A DNA stretch of 64,000 nt, from NCBI GenBank assembly GCA_016713825.1, contig JADJOJ010000004.1:310001-374000 (forward strand), written 5' to 3'. Position 1 is the first letter of the stretch. Every line of letters begins with the position of its first letter. Source of the DNA: Candidatus Leptofilum gracile (GTDB lineage: Bacteria; Chloroflexota; Anaerolineae; Promineifilales; Promineifilaceae). A model generated the notes under the pieces. It was not told the origin of the DNA and searched no databases. It saw nothing but the letters and a program-made list of their open reading frames with translations. Positions 48,965 to 57,646 of this stretch are shown here, in pieces. Both the position numbers and the translations under genes were made by a program.

Positions 48965-49510
48965 TCAGAGAAAGACAACTTCGTTGACTTCTTTCTCTTG
49001 CTTTAGCCGGTTGATGCGGCGCTGCAAGTAGGGGGAGAAGTGGCCATCGTACCGTTGTTGCAGGTCGGGCAGCTGCCAGTCGTTGCCAGTCACCACGCCA
49101 CGGCAGTGGCTGGTGCCGCAGCCGCAGGTGAACTCGTCGTAGGGGGTGCTGTCGGTCATGGCGTAGTCGAAACAAACTTCTTCGTCTGGCTGGATGTCGC
49201 GCAGGGCGACCAGGGAAATCGAACTGCTGAGGCCCAGGTTGGGATCGCAGGAGTGGTTGACATAATCTCCAGGGTCTTCACCCTGGCCGTAGGGAACCTG
49301 GTACAGGTTTTCTTCAATTTGCACGCTGTGTTCGCGTTCAAAGTCAGAGAGCTGTGCGAACTGTTCGGTGGTGGCTACGTAGCCAGCCCAGCAAATCACC
49401 AGTTCGCCCTCTGCGATTGTTTCACGGGCAAAAAGCCCAAAGTTGCCCTTGGCTGGGTTGCGCAGCACCGCCAGCTTGGGCGAAACAAAGCTCATCGTTC
49501 GTTTTTCCAT
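48965..49510 (-). CDS. SET domain protein methyltransferase-like
   Basis: A 181-aa protein. Residues about 6-130 are a SET domain: GNFGLFARETIAEGELV, DYVNHSCDPNLGL (the NHSC active-site motif) and EEVCFDYAM with the catalytic Tyr. A post-SET CGCGTSHCRG follows, with cysteines that bind zinc. SET enzymes methylate lysine in proteins. ATG at 49510 is chosen because AAAGGAAAA lies upstream at a usable distance; a GTG at 49522 is too close. The target is unknown. Confidence 0.88.
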   Translation of the reverse strand: MEKRTMSFVSPKLAVLRNPAKGNFGLFARETIAEGELVICWAGYVATTEQFAQLSDFEREHSVQIEENLYQVPYGQGEDPGDYVNHSCDPNLGLSSSISLVALRDIQPDEEVCFDYAMTDSTPYDEFTCGCGTSHCRGVVTGNDWQLPDLQQRYDGHFSPYLQRRINRLKQEKEVNEVVFL

Positions 49511-49905
49511 CGTTTGTTTCACTTTTCCTTTTGTGGTGAACGGCCGTTTCCCGCATACCCTCCTTACACAAAGAGACCGGCACCTGGGGTTGCCGGACTG
49601 GGGAGGAAAGTATCTTTTTGCAGTGGGTTTGGCGGTAAACGGCCGTTCTGCAAATTAACAAGTTTATGCCCAAAATAGTACACCAATTTGCGCTGAAAAC
49701 AATGAATTGGCGGATGTAATTTTGGTTGGTTTTTGCCGGGCGCTGGCCCCAAAATGAAGGTTGTGCCGGGTAAAAAACAGCTTCCGGCGCTGCCCCTTTT
49801 CTCTTTTGCCAGATTTTTCTTCATGCCTTTGTGCTAAACTATAAAAACTGCTTGGTGAAAGCCATCTTGATGAAGGGTATCGTCTACAAGGTGTGTTGAA
49901 ATGGT

Positions 49906-50009
49906 GGCTCTTTGGGATTTTCTGGAGTTTGCAACAAATTGACGCAAATTATCACGAAAATTTGCGTTTATTCGGGCTAATTGGGTGCAAAAAACAGGTT
50001 AACCCCGCC
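49906..50009. repeat. Dispersed 104-bp repeat, copy 2 (inverted)
   Basis: The reverse complement aligns with 5377-5480. It ends 60 bases before the start of the large hybrid kinase. The rest of the 49523-50048 spacer has an octamer pair (49541, 49631) and a CCGGCA/TGCCGG hairpin near 49590, but no gene I can support. Confidence 0.75.
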
Positions 50010-50069
50010 AAATCCTAAAGACCCCGAAATGGTATGGTCATGTAGATTTTGTCTAAGCAAGATTGGGTA

Positions 50070-53000
50070 ATGGAAAAAGAGATGATTGAATTTCAAGTTG
50101 CATCATTGTTAGAAAACCCGGAAGGTGGTGATTTTTGGCAAGGGTTGAATGCAGCTTCGGTGGCTTTACAGCAGGCGGCACAGTCGGAAACGGCCGTTTA
50201 CCAGGTATTTGGCGAGCGGCTCACCCGGTTGGGGCTGCATGGCAGCATTAATTTGCTAGATGAAACCGGCAAAAAGCTGTGTATCGCGTCTGTTGTGTTT
50301 TCTGATCGGCTCATGCAAGTTGTAAAACGAGCCGAAAAAACGTTGCAAATAAACGTATTGGACTTTTGCTACCCCGCCGATGCGTCCCCCGCCGACGCGC
50401 TGGTGCTCCAAAAAGGAGATATTGTTTTTTTACCAAACAATAGCGCAAAAATGCGGCAGGTGATTCCGCCAAAGCTGTACCCCTTTGCCGCCCCCTTTTT
50501 AAACGCTTTCCTGAATATCCCCGCTGTGCTGGCTCCAATTTTTGCTAATTCCAAGACAATCGGCGTTTTGTATTTGGCGGGCGAAAAGCTGCGCCAGCAG
50601 GATGTGCCAGCGATTGGCGCATTTGCGACCCATTTGTCGATTGCTCTGGAAAATGCACGCCTGTTTCAGGCCGTGCAGCAGGCGGAGGTTCGGTATCGGG
50701 GTCTTTTTGAGTCGGCCAATGACGGTATTTTTGTGCTCGATGTGAAAAGTTTTAGGCTGATTTCGGTTAACCAAAAGATGCGGGCTTTGCTGGGAATGAC
50801 GGCTGCGGAGTCGCAAACGTTGCGGGTGTCTGATTTCATCCCACCGGAGCTTGCCCAACGATACACCCGGCATCTGGAAGTTGCGCTAAAAAAGGGGCGA
50901 GACTTTTTTGAAGTGCCGTTTGTAGACAAAGCGGGCAAAACGCATCAATGGCAGGTTTCTACGACGGTGATGTCGCTGGACGGCCGTTCCGTTCTCAATG
51001 GCGTGGTGCGCGATATTACCAAAGCCAAGCAGGCAGAAAATGCCCTCCGTCAGCGCGAAGAGCAGTTTCGGGTACTGGCCGAAAACGTGCCTGGCTGCAT
51101 CTACCTGGCGAAAAATGAGCGCCACTTTCCCCTGCTTTACATAAATGAAAATATCGAGACCCTCACCGGATACCCCAAAGAGCAGTTTGTTCGGCAAGAG
51201 ATTGCCATTAGAGAGTTGATTCATCCTGATGACCAGGCAAATGCGGGGTATTTGTTAGACGGCTTAACCATCCAACAAAATGATCGGTTTCACTTTATTT
51301 ACCGCCTTCAGCATTCCTCTGGCACCTGGCGCTGGGTAGAAGACGTTGGTGGGGGCGTGTACGATGAGCAGGGGCAGCTGTTGTTTCTTGAGGGCGTCAT
51401 CAGCGATATTACCGAGCGGGTTCAAGCCGATTTGCTGCAAAAAACGGTGTACCGCATTGCCGAAGTGGCCACCACCAGCATCTCTTTGGAAGATTTGTTT
51501 GGCTCCATCCACAACACGCTTGCGTTGGTGTTGGATGTAAAGAACTTTTACATTGCGCTCTACGATGAAACGACCGATACGATCGATGTGCCTTATTTTG
51601 TTGATCAGTTTGATACCCGCTCTGGGCAGTACCAGGCGGGCAGCGGCCTGACGGAATTGGTCATTTACTCGAATCAATCGCAGCTGTTGACCAGAGCGCA
51701 AATTGAGTCGCGGATTGCGCAGGGCCGCTTGAATGTGCGGGGCACCATTCCGCAAACATGGCTCGGCGTTCCCTTGCGCACGCGGGAAAGTGCCGTGGGG
51801 GCGTTGGTGGTACAAAGCTACGCAGAATCCACGGCCTATTCTGAGCAAGATCGGCAGTTTTTGAGTTTTGTTTCGGAACAGATTGCCAATGCAATTGAGC
51901 GCAAGCAGGCGGAGGAGCGGCAGCGGAAGTTGGCGGCGGAGCTAAAGCAGCAAACGCGCTTGCTAGAGGCGGTTTTTGCGGCAACCCCCGACAGTTTTTT
52001 GGTGTTTGATTTAGACGGCCGTTTCCAATTCGTGAGCAAACATATTTTGGATTATATTCAGGTTAGCGCCCATGATGTGGTTGGCAAAACGTGGCAAGAG
52101 CTGAATTTTCCGGCAGATTTTGGCCGGTTGAGCGATCAGGACCGGGCTACCGTGCGGCAAACGGGCAAACCCATCTTGCGCGAATTTGTTTACCCAATGC
52201 CTGGCGGCGATCGCGAAATTGAGTTTGCTACCAATCCTGTGTTGGGTGGCGATGGTGCCATTGTCTCATTCGTCACCACCGCTCGCGACGTGACCGAAAG
52301 AAAACAAACGATGCGCGCGATGCACCGCGCCCAGAAAATGGAAAGCTTAGGTATTTTGGCAGGGGGTATTGCCCATGATTTCAATAATTTGTTGGTAGCA
52401 ATGCTGGGCCAAACGTCATTGGCCCAGGCGCATTTGCAGCCGTCTGACCCGGCCTATGTGCACGTGAGCAAAGCGGTGCAGGCTGCTGAGCAAGCGGCCA
52501 ACCTTACCCGACAGCTGTTGGCTTATTCGGGCGGGGGCCAGTTCACAATTAAACCGTTGCAGTTGAATGAATTGATTTGTGAATGTGTGGATCTATTAAA
52601 AGTGGCGCTGCCCAAGCAGGTGATGTTGAATCTGGACCTCGCGCCAGAGTTACCGTTAATTGATGGGGACGTGGCTCAAATGCAGCAGGTGTTGATGAAC
52701 TTGATCATCAATGCCGCCGAGGCGATTGGGGATCAGCCTGGTACCATTGAGTTGGGAACGGCCGTTTGCCCCATCACCGAGCAAGATTTTCGTTACTGGC
52801 GGTACACAGACCAGCCCTTGCCAGAAAAGTCGTACATCAAGATGCATGTATACGACAGCGGCATCGGCATGGATGAGATGACTGTGGCCAAAATATTTGA
52901 CCCCTTTTTTACCACTAAATTTACCGGGCGTGGGTTGGGTCTGGCTGCGGTATTGGGCATCGTTCGTAGTCATGACGGAGGCTTGCTTGTAGAAAGCGAG

Positions 53001-53456
53001 CCCGGTGGTGGCACAGCATTTGAGCTGCTCTTTCCTATCTCAGAAACGGCCGCCGAATTGTCTCCAGAGGAGCCAGTAAAGATGGAAAAGCATACAAAAG
53101 GTTTGATATTGGTTATTGATGATGAGAAGGCAGTACGGGAAGCTGTATCCGACATCCTGGAAATGGAAGGCATCGATGTGCTAACTGCGGCGAATGGTGA
53201 TGAAGGCATCTTGCTCTATAAAGAGAACCATCAAGAGATAAATTTGATTCTGCTTGATCTGTCGATGCCGGGCAAAAGTGGCCAGGAAACGTTTGCCGAA
53301 CTGCAAGGTTTTGACCCCAACGTGCGCATTATGCTTTCGTCTGGCTACAGCGAGGCAGATGCCACGCGCGGCTTTGTTTCGCCACCGTTGGTTGGTTTTT
53401 TGCAAAAGCCGTACCGCCTGGATACGTTTGTGCAGCGGTTGAGCCAATTTTTGTAG
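50070..53456 (+). CDS. Hybrid sensor histidine kinase (GAF-PAS-PAS-GAF-PAS-HisKA-HATPase-REC)
   Basis: A 1128-aa soluble protein. Its order is GAF (about 20-200), PAS (205-320, FESANDGIFVLD), PAS with PAC (335-455, PGCIYLAKNERHF) and GAF (470-620). Next are PAS (650-765) and HisKA with His769 in GGIAHDFNNLLV. HATPase follows (NLIINAAEAIGD, DSGIGMDE, FTGRGLGLAAV). A C-terminal receiver has Asp1063 in LILLDLSMPGKSG. The HisKA type HDFNN is common in kinases that phosphorylate their own receiver domain. ATG at 50070 is chosen; a TTG at 50049 is possible. No output gene is adjacent. Confidence 0.9.
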   Translation: MEKEMIEFQVASLLENPEGGDFWQGLNAASVALQQAAQSETAVYQVFGERLTRLGLHGSINLLDETGKKLCIASVVFSDRLMQVVKRAEKTLQINVLDFCYPADASPADALVLQKGDIVFLPNNSAKMRQVIPPKLYPFAAPFLNAFLNIPAVLAPIFANSKTIGVLYLAGEKLRQQDVPAIGAFATHLSIALENARLFQAVQQAEVRYRGLFESANDGIFVLDVKSFRLISVNQKMRALLGMTAAESQTLRVSDFIPPELAQRYTRHLEVALKKGRDFFEVPFVDKAGKTHQWQVSTTVMSLDGRSVLNGVVRDITKAKQAENALRQREEQFRVLAENVPGCIYLAKNERHFPLLYINENIETLTGYPKEQFVRQEIAIRELIHPDDQANAGYLLDGLTIQQNDRFHFIYRLQHSSGTWRWVEDVGGGVYDEQGQLLFLEGVISDITERVQADLLQKTVYRIAEVATTSISLEDLFGSIHNTLALVLDVKNFYIALYDETTDTIDVPYFVDQFDTRSGQYQAGSGLTELVIYSNQSQLLTRAQIESRIAQGRLNVRGTIPQTWLGVPLRTRESAVGALVVQSYAESTAYSEQDRQFLSFVSEQIANAIERKQAEERQRKLAAELKQQTRLLEAVFAATPDSFLVFDLDGRFQFVSKHILDYIQVSAHDVVGKTWQELNFPADFGRLSDQDRATVRQTGKPILREFVYPMPGGDREIEFATNPVLGGDGAIVSFVTTARDVTERKQTMRAMHRAQKMESLGILAGGIAHDFNNLLVAMLGQTSLAQAHLQPSDPAYVHVSKAVQAAEQAANLTRQLLAYSGGGQFTIKPLQLNELICECVDLLKVALPKQVMLNLDLAPELPLIDGDVAQMQQVLMNLIINAAEAIGDQPGTIELGTAVCPITEQDFRYWRYTDQPLPEKSYIKMHVYDSGIGMDEMTVAKIFDPFFTTKFTGRGLGLAAVLGIVRSHDGGLLVESEPGGGTAFELLFPISETAAELSPEEPVKMEKHTKGLILVIDDEKAVREAVSDILEMEGIDVLTAANGDEGILLYKENHQEINLILLDLSMPGKSGQETFAELQGFDPNVRIMLSSGYSEADATRGFVSPPLVGFLQKPYRLDTFVQRLSQFL

Positions 53457-53463
53457 GTGGAAT

Positions 53464-54168
53464 ATGCATCGAATGAAAGCGGGGTGGATACGGCCGTTTC
53501 CCATCGTCATGGGGGCTTGCGGGCTATTTATCGGGTTAACCATCCTGGGCATGTTCTTTTACCCCGGCGGCACCTGGGCCGACCCCACGACAGATGGCTA
53601 CCGCTTCTTCCAAAACTTTTTTAGCGATTTGGGCATGTGGACCACGCCCGGTGGCCACGCCAACCCCGTTGCCGCCACCCTCTTTTTGCTCGCGCTCACC
53701 TGCGCCGGGCTGGGGCTGGTCCTTTTTTTCCTGACCTTCCCCCGCTTTTTTGCCGCCTATGGCCCGCTGAAATGGCTCAGCTGGCTGGGCGCGCTGGTTG
53801 GCGTCTGGTCCGGCATCTCCTTCGTTGGCATCGCCTTCACCCCGGCGGATATTTTTTTGGATGCCCACGTCAACTTTGTCTACAGCGCCTTCCTCAGCCT
53901 GCCGCTGGCTATTTTCATCTTCGCCATAGCCATCTGGCGGCACCCAACGTTTCCAAATAGGTATACGGCCGTTCTGCTCAGCTTCACGGTCTGTCTCATT
54001 GGCTACATCTGGCTGCTCTTCTTTGGCCCATCCGGCGTGACCCCCCAGGGGTTCGATTACCAGGCCACCGGCCAAAAACTCATTGTCTACATCGCCATTG
54101 GCAGCCTGGCTTACCTGGCCCACGGTGCCAGCCAGCAGTCCGCAACAGCCTCCTCACCAACTTTTTGA
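53464..54168 (+). CDS. DUF998-like integral membrane protein
   Basis: A 234-aa protein with six hydrophobic helices. The first loop has NFFSDLGMWTTPGGHANP, which I associate with DUF998-type membrane proteins (FFSDLG signature). The function is not known. It starts 8 bp after the kinase stop and is probably in the same transcript. Confidence 0.7.
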   Translation: MHRMKAGWIRPFPIVMGACGLFIGLTILGMFFYPGGTWADPTTDGYRFFQNFFSDLGMWTTPGGHANPVAATLFLLALTCAGLGLVLFFLTFPRFFAAYGPLKWLSWLGALVGVWSGISFVGIAFTPADIFLDAHVNFVYSAFLSLPLAIFIFAIAIWRHPTFPNRYTAVLLSFTVCLIGYIWLLFFGPSGVTPQGFDYQATGQKLIVYIAIGSLAYLAHGASQQSATASSPTF

Positions 54169-54243
54169 CAACCCAATCTCCTTTTGTTACGATCTTGCCT
54201 ACAACTGAATAAGTCTGGTGCAACCATATGCTGCACCAGCAAT

Positions 54244-54433
54244 TCTTATCTAGAGAGGTGGAGGGAACGGCCCGATGATACCTCAGCAACCATTTCTGAC
54301 AGTAGTCAGTAATCGGTAACCAGTAATCAGTAACAGCCCGTTTTAAACTGATTACTGACCCACTGAACACTGATTACCCAAACAGGGACAGGTGCTAATT
54401 CCGGCAGAAGAATCTATCTTCTGGAAGATGAGA
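54244..54433 (+). promoter_or_regulatory. SAM-I (S-box) riboswitch with an expanded P3 loop
   Basis: The S-box signatures are all present: TCTTATC..AGAG, GGTGGAGGGAACGGCCCGATGATACC, CAGCAACC, AGGTGCTAATTCC and the P4 hairpin CAGAAGA/TCTTCTG. P1 is TCTTATC (54244-54250) with GATGAGA (54427-54433). The segment between CAACC and GGTGC (54292-54389) is about 98 nt, where most S-boxes have a short loop; it is filled with a CAGTAATCAGT/ACTGATTACTG word repeat. It controls the methionine/transsulfuration gene downstream. Confidence 0.93.
54301..54377. repeat. AGTAATCAGT word repeat inside the riboswitch (family G)
   Basis: GTCAGTAATCGGTAACCAGTAATCAGT and the complementary words ACTGATTACTG and ACTGATTAC, arranged so that they pair. 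It is confined to the P3 loop, so the aptamer core is intact. Confidence 0.85.
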
Positions 54434-54454
54434 TGTGGCGATACTGAGTTGATG

Positions 54455-54489
54455 AGCCCCTTCTGTAACTTCCAGGAGGGGCTTTTTTT
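54455..54489 (+). terminator. Riboswitch expression-platform terminator
   Basis: AGCCCCTTCTG/CAGGAGGGGCT stem (one G-U pair), 6-base loop, then T7. It lies 22 bases after P1 and 37 bases before the start codon, as expected for SAM-dependent transcription termination. Confidence 0.9.
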
Positions 54490-54525
54490 ATTGGCCACAA
54501 AGAACACAGAGGGTTTCGAGGAAAG

Positions 54526-55788
54526 ATGATGGAAAAACGATCTGAGTTACCAAAAGAGGGATTACCAAATGGGACAACGGCCGTTCACGGCCACCTTCCC
54601 GCACGCACAGCCAACCCCAGCCACGCCCTCACCACCCCCATCTGGCAAACCGCCACCTACACCTTTGCCAACACAGCCGATCTCATCGCCTACCAGGAGG
54701 GCAAGTTGTGGGGCGGCACCGGCGGGCGAGTAGAGTACGCCCGCTACGGCAACCCCACCGTGCGCGCTGTGGAGCAGCGGCTGGCCGCCCTGGAAGCAGG
54801 CAATCTGCCCGGCAGCTACGACGCCCTGCTCTTTCCCACGGGCATGACGGCCATTACCCACATCCTCCTCTCCATGCTGCCCACCGGCAGCCACGTCATC
54901 TTCACCGACGACAGCTACCGCAAAACGCGCCAATTTTGCCAGACGTTTCTCAAGCGGCTGGGCATAGAAAGCAGTGAGGTGCCCATGGGCGACTACGACG
55001 CTCTGGCCGCCGCCATCCAGCCCAACACCCGCATCATCCTCACCGAAAGCCCCACCAACCCATACCTGCGCGTGGCCGATTTGGAGCGCATCGTGGCCAT
55101 TGCCAAACAGCACAAGCGCATCAAAACGATGATTGATGCCACCTTTGCTACGCCGGTGAACCAACGGCCGTTAACCTACGGCATCGATCTCGTCATTCAC
55201 AGCGGCACCAAATATTTCAGCGGCCACAACGACGTGATGGCGGGCGTGGCCGTGGGCGAGGCAGGGCTGATCCATGCCCTGCGCCAAAGCCAGGGCATGC
55301 TGGGCGGCGTGCTGGACCCGCACGCCGCCTACCTGCTAGAGCGCGGCCTGAAGACGCTGGCCCTGCGCGTGCAGCAGCAAAATCGCTCGGCGCAGGCGGT
55401 GGCCGAGTTTTTGGAAGGCCACCCGGCCATCGACCGGGTCTGGTACCCTGGCCTGCCTTCGCACCCTGACCACGCCATTGCCCGCCAGCAGATGGGCGGC
55501 TTTGGCGGTGTGGTGAGCTTTGAGGTGGCCGTGCCCCCCGGCCAGACGGCGCTGGACGCCGCTGCCCGCGTGGTGGATGGCTTGAAAATTCCGTACATCG
55601 CCGCCAGCCTGGGTGGGGTGGAAAGCCTCATCGAGCAGCCCGCCATCATGTCTTATTTTGAACTGTCCACAGAGGAGCGACGCACAATTGGGATGAAGGA
55701 TAATTTGGTTAGATTTGCCATTGGCATAGAAGAGACGGCCGATATACTGGCCGATTTGGAACAGGCATTAGCCGTAGGTGAGCAATGA
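54526..55788 (+). CDS. Cystathionine gamma-synthase / transsulfuration family PLP enzyme
   Basis: A 420-aa Cys/Met metabolism PLP enzyme. Motifs are ALTTPIWQTATYTF, EYARYGNPTVRAVEQRLAALE, the PLP lysine in VIHSGTKYFSGHNDVMAG near residue 229, and HPDHAIARQQMGGFGGVVSFE. The family includes MetB, MetC and MGL; the upstream SAM riboswitch favours methionine synthesis (cystathionine gamma-synthase or O-succinylhomoserine sulfhydrylase). The specific reaction cannot be fixed. Confidence 0.88.
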   Translation: MMEKRSELPKEGLPNGTTAVHGHLPARTANPSHALTTPIWQTATYTFANTADLIAYQEGKLWGGTGGRVEYARYGNPTVRAVEQRLAALEAGNLPGSYDALLFPTGMTAITHILLSMLPTGSHVIFTDDSYRKTRQFCQTFLKRLGIESSEVPMGDYDALAAAIQPNTRIILTESPTNPYLRVADLERIVAIAKQHKRIKTMIDATFATPVNQRPLTYGIDLVIHSGTKYFSGHNDVMAGVAVGEAGLIHALRQSQGMLGGVLDPHAAYLLERGLKTLALRVQQQNRSAQAVAEFLEGHPAIDRVWYPGLPSHPDHAIARQQMGGFGGVVSFEVAVPPGQTALDAAARVVDGLKIPYIAASLGGVESLIEQPAIMSYFELSTEERRTIGMKDNLVRFAIGIEETADILADLEQALAVGEQ

Positions 55789-55789
55789 A

Positions 55790-55862
55790 ATGTGTTCAGG
55801 TTTTCAAGTTTTCAAGAAAAACGTACTTGAAAACCTGACACTTGAGAACTGAACACACTTGA
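55790..55862. repeat. GTTTTCAAG/CTTGAAAAC word repeat (family I)
   Basis: GTGTTCAGGTTTTCAAGT and the complement ACTTGAAAACCTGACACTTG form an interrupted hairpin in the 93-bp spacer between the two amino-acid genes. Confidence 0.75.
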
Positions 55863-55881
55863 AATTGAACTGGAGAAAACA

Positions 55882-57288
55882 ATGACACTTGTAATGAAAT
55901 TCGGCGGAACGTCCGTGGGCAGCGCCCAGGCAATGCGGGAAACGGCCGTTCTCATTCAAAATAGTAAAAAACAGTGGGGCCAAACCGTGGCCATCGTCTC
56001 GGCGATGGGGTCTAAGCCCGTTAAAGTAACCGATTTGCTGCTGCAAGGGGCGCACTCGGCCGCCAACGGCGACGGCGCAACGTACCAAAAGCTGGCGGAA
56101 CAGCTGCGGCAAATCCATTACGAAGCGATTGACGGCCTGCTGGCCCCCGACGGGGAACGGCAGCAAATTTTGATGGAAAACGGCCGTTTCATCGACCGTT
56201 TTGCAGATTTATGTCAAGCCGTCTACGTGCTGGGCGAACTCAGCCCCCGCGCCCTGGACACCATCGGCGGCATGGGCGAGCAGATGAGCGCCCGCATTTT
56301 GGCCGCTTACCTGCGCCAGGCGGGCACCCCCGCTGAAGCAATCGACGCCACCGAACTGATTGTGACGGACAACAATTTTCAAAATGCCACCCCCCAGTTT
56401 GAAGCCACCAAAGAAAAAACGGTGGGCCGGATACGGCCGTTGCTGGCCCAGGGCATCATCCCCATCGTTACCGGCTTTATTGCTGCCACCGCCGACGGCA
56501 TTACCACCACCCTGGGGCGCGGCGGCTCCGACTACACCGGCGCGATTTTGGGCGAAGCGCTCACCGCCGATGAAGTGTGGATTTGGACCGACGTGGACGG
56601 CGTCATGACCGCCGACCCGCGCATTGTGCCTGGGGCCAAATCGATCCCGCAGCTGAGCTACCGCGAAGTGTCTGAACTCGCTTTTTACGGGGCCAAAGTG
56701 CTGCACCCCAAAACGATGCGCCCCTGCGTAGAAAATGGCATCCCGCTGCGCATCAAAAACACGTTCAACCCCGGCCATCCCGGCACCGTCATCGTGCCAG
56801 ACGCGCCCAACGGCAACGGCGGCATCAAAGCGGTGACAGCCATCAACAACCTGGGGCTCATCACCGTCGAAGGCAAGGGCATGATGGGCATCCCCGGCAT
56901 TGCCGCCCGCACCTTTGGCGCAGTGGCCCGCGACAACCAGAGCGTGCTGCTCATCAGCCAGGCGTCGTCGGAGCAATCCATCTGCTTTGCCGCGCCAGAC
57001 ACAGCCACTCGCAGCATCATCGCCAGCCTGGAAGCGGAGTTCCGGGTGGAGCAGGCGCGCAAGGATATCGACCGCATTTGGGCGCAAGAGCCAGTTTCTA
57101 TTGTCACAATTGTGGGGGCGGGCATGCGCGGCACGCCGGGCATTTCTGGCCGCGTTTTTACGGCGTTGGGGGATCACAACGTCAACGTCATCGCCATTGC
57201 CCAGGGCTCGTCTGAATGCAGCATCAGCGTGGTGGTGGATGATGCGGATACGGCAACGGCCGTTGCCCAAATTCACGCGCTTATCTAA
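55882..57288 (+). CDS. lysC: Aspartate kinase
   Basis: A 468-aa protein. The N-terminal kinase starts MTLVMKFGGTSVGSAQAM, and GRGGSDYTGAILGEAL and WTDVDGVMTADPRIVP are typical. Two ACT domains at residues about 315-468 (TVEGKGMMGIPGIAARTF and IVGAGMRGTPGISGRVFTAL) are probably the site of feedback inhibition by lysine and/or threonine. It makes aspartyl phosphate for lysine, threonine and methionine, so its position after the SAM-regulated gene is logical. GGAG lies 9 bases before the ATG. Confidence 0.95.
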   Translation: MTLVMKFGGTSVGSAQAMRETAVLIQNSKKQWGQTVAIVSAMGSKPVKVTDLLLQGAHSAANGDGATYQKLAEQLRQIHYEAIDGLLAPDGERQQILMENGRFIDRFADLCQAVYVLGELSPRALDTIGGMGEQMSARILAAYLRQAGTPAEAIDATELIVTDNNFQNATPQFEATKEKTVGRIRPLLAQGIIPIVTGFIAATADGITTTLGRGGSDYTGAILGEALTADEVWIWTDVDGVMTADPRIVPGAKSIPQLSYREVSELAFYGAKVLHPKTMRPCVENGIPLRIKNTFNPGHPGTVIVPDAPNGNGGIKAVTAINNLGLITVEGKGMMGIPGIAARTFGAVARDNQSVLLISQASSEQSICFAAPDTATRSIIASLEAEFRVEQARKDIDRIWAQEPVSIVTIVGAGMRGTPGISGRVFTALGDHNVNVIAIAQGSSECSISVVVDDADTATAVAQIHALI

Positions 57289-57297
57289 AAAAAAGAG

Positions 57298-57360
57298 GTT
57301 GGAGACTAGAGATTAGCGATTGGCCGCTTTTAATCTCCAGTCTCTAATCTCCAATCTCTT
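57298..57360. repeat. Family A inverted word repeat after lysC
   Basis: GGTTGGAGACTAGAGATTAGCGATTGG and the complementary AATCTCCAGTCTCTAATCTCC, loop about 10 bases. It is probably the end of the lysC transcript. The rest of the spacer to 57646 has an ACGGCCGT (57411) and family C words near 57533. Confidence 0.8.
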
Positions 57361-57646
57361 CTTGAACCGCAGTTAACTTTTGCTTTAACCGACGCTTGAT
57401 TCTGGGTGAACGGCCGTTCACTTACAAATGATCGCCTGCCATTGCCAGCCCCCAGCCCCCTCCGGCATAATGGCCCCAACTTCACAACTCGCGAAGTAAA
57501 CGATACCAACTATCTTTGCCTATCGTTAATAAAAATCAACAGATTGGCGCAGATTGGCGCACAGATTTTTCCTAATTCTCTGTGTAACGCTCTGCTTCTC
57601 TGCGTAACTCTGTATGCCGTTTTTTAGCTTTGAAGGAGAACAATTT

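Noticed and set aside
56209..57276. Minus-strand frame of 355 codons opposite lysC
   Set aside because: It is a shadow of aspartate kinase; Gly/Ala/Arg/His-rich with no domain.
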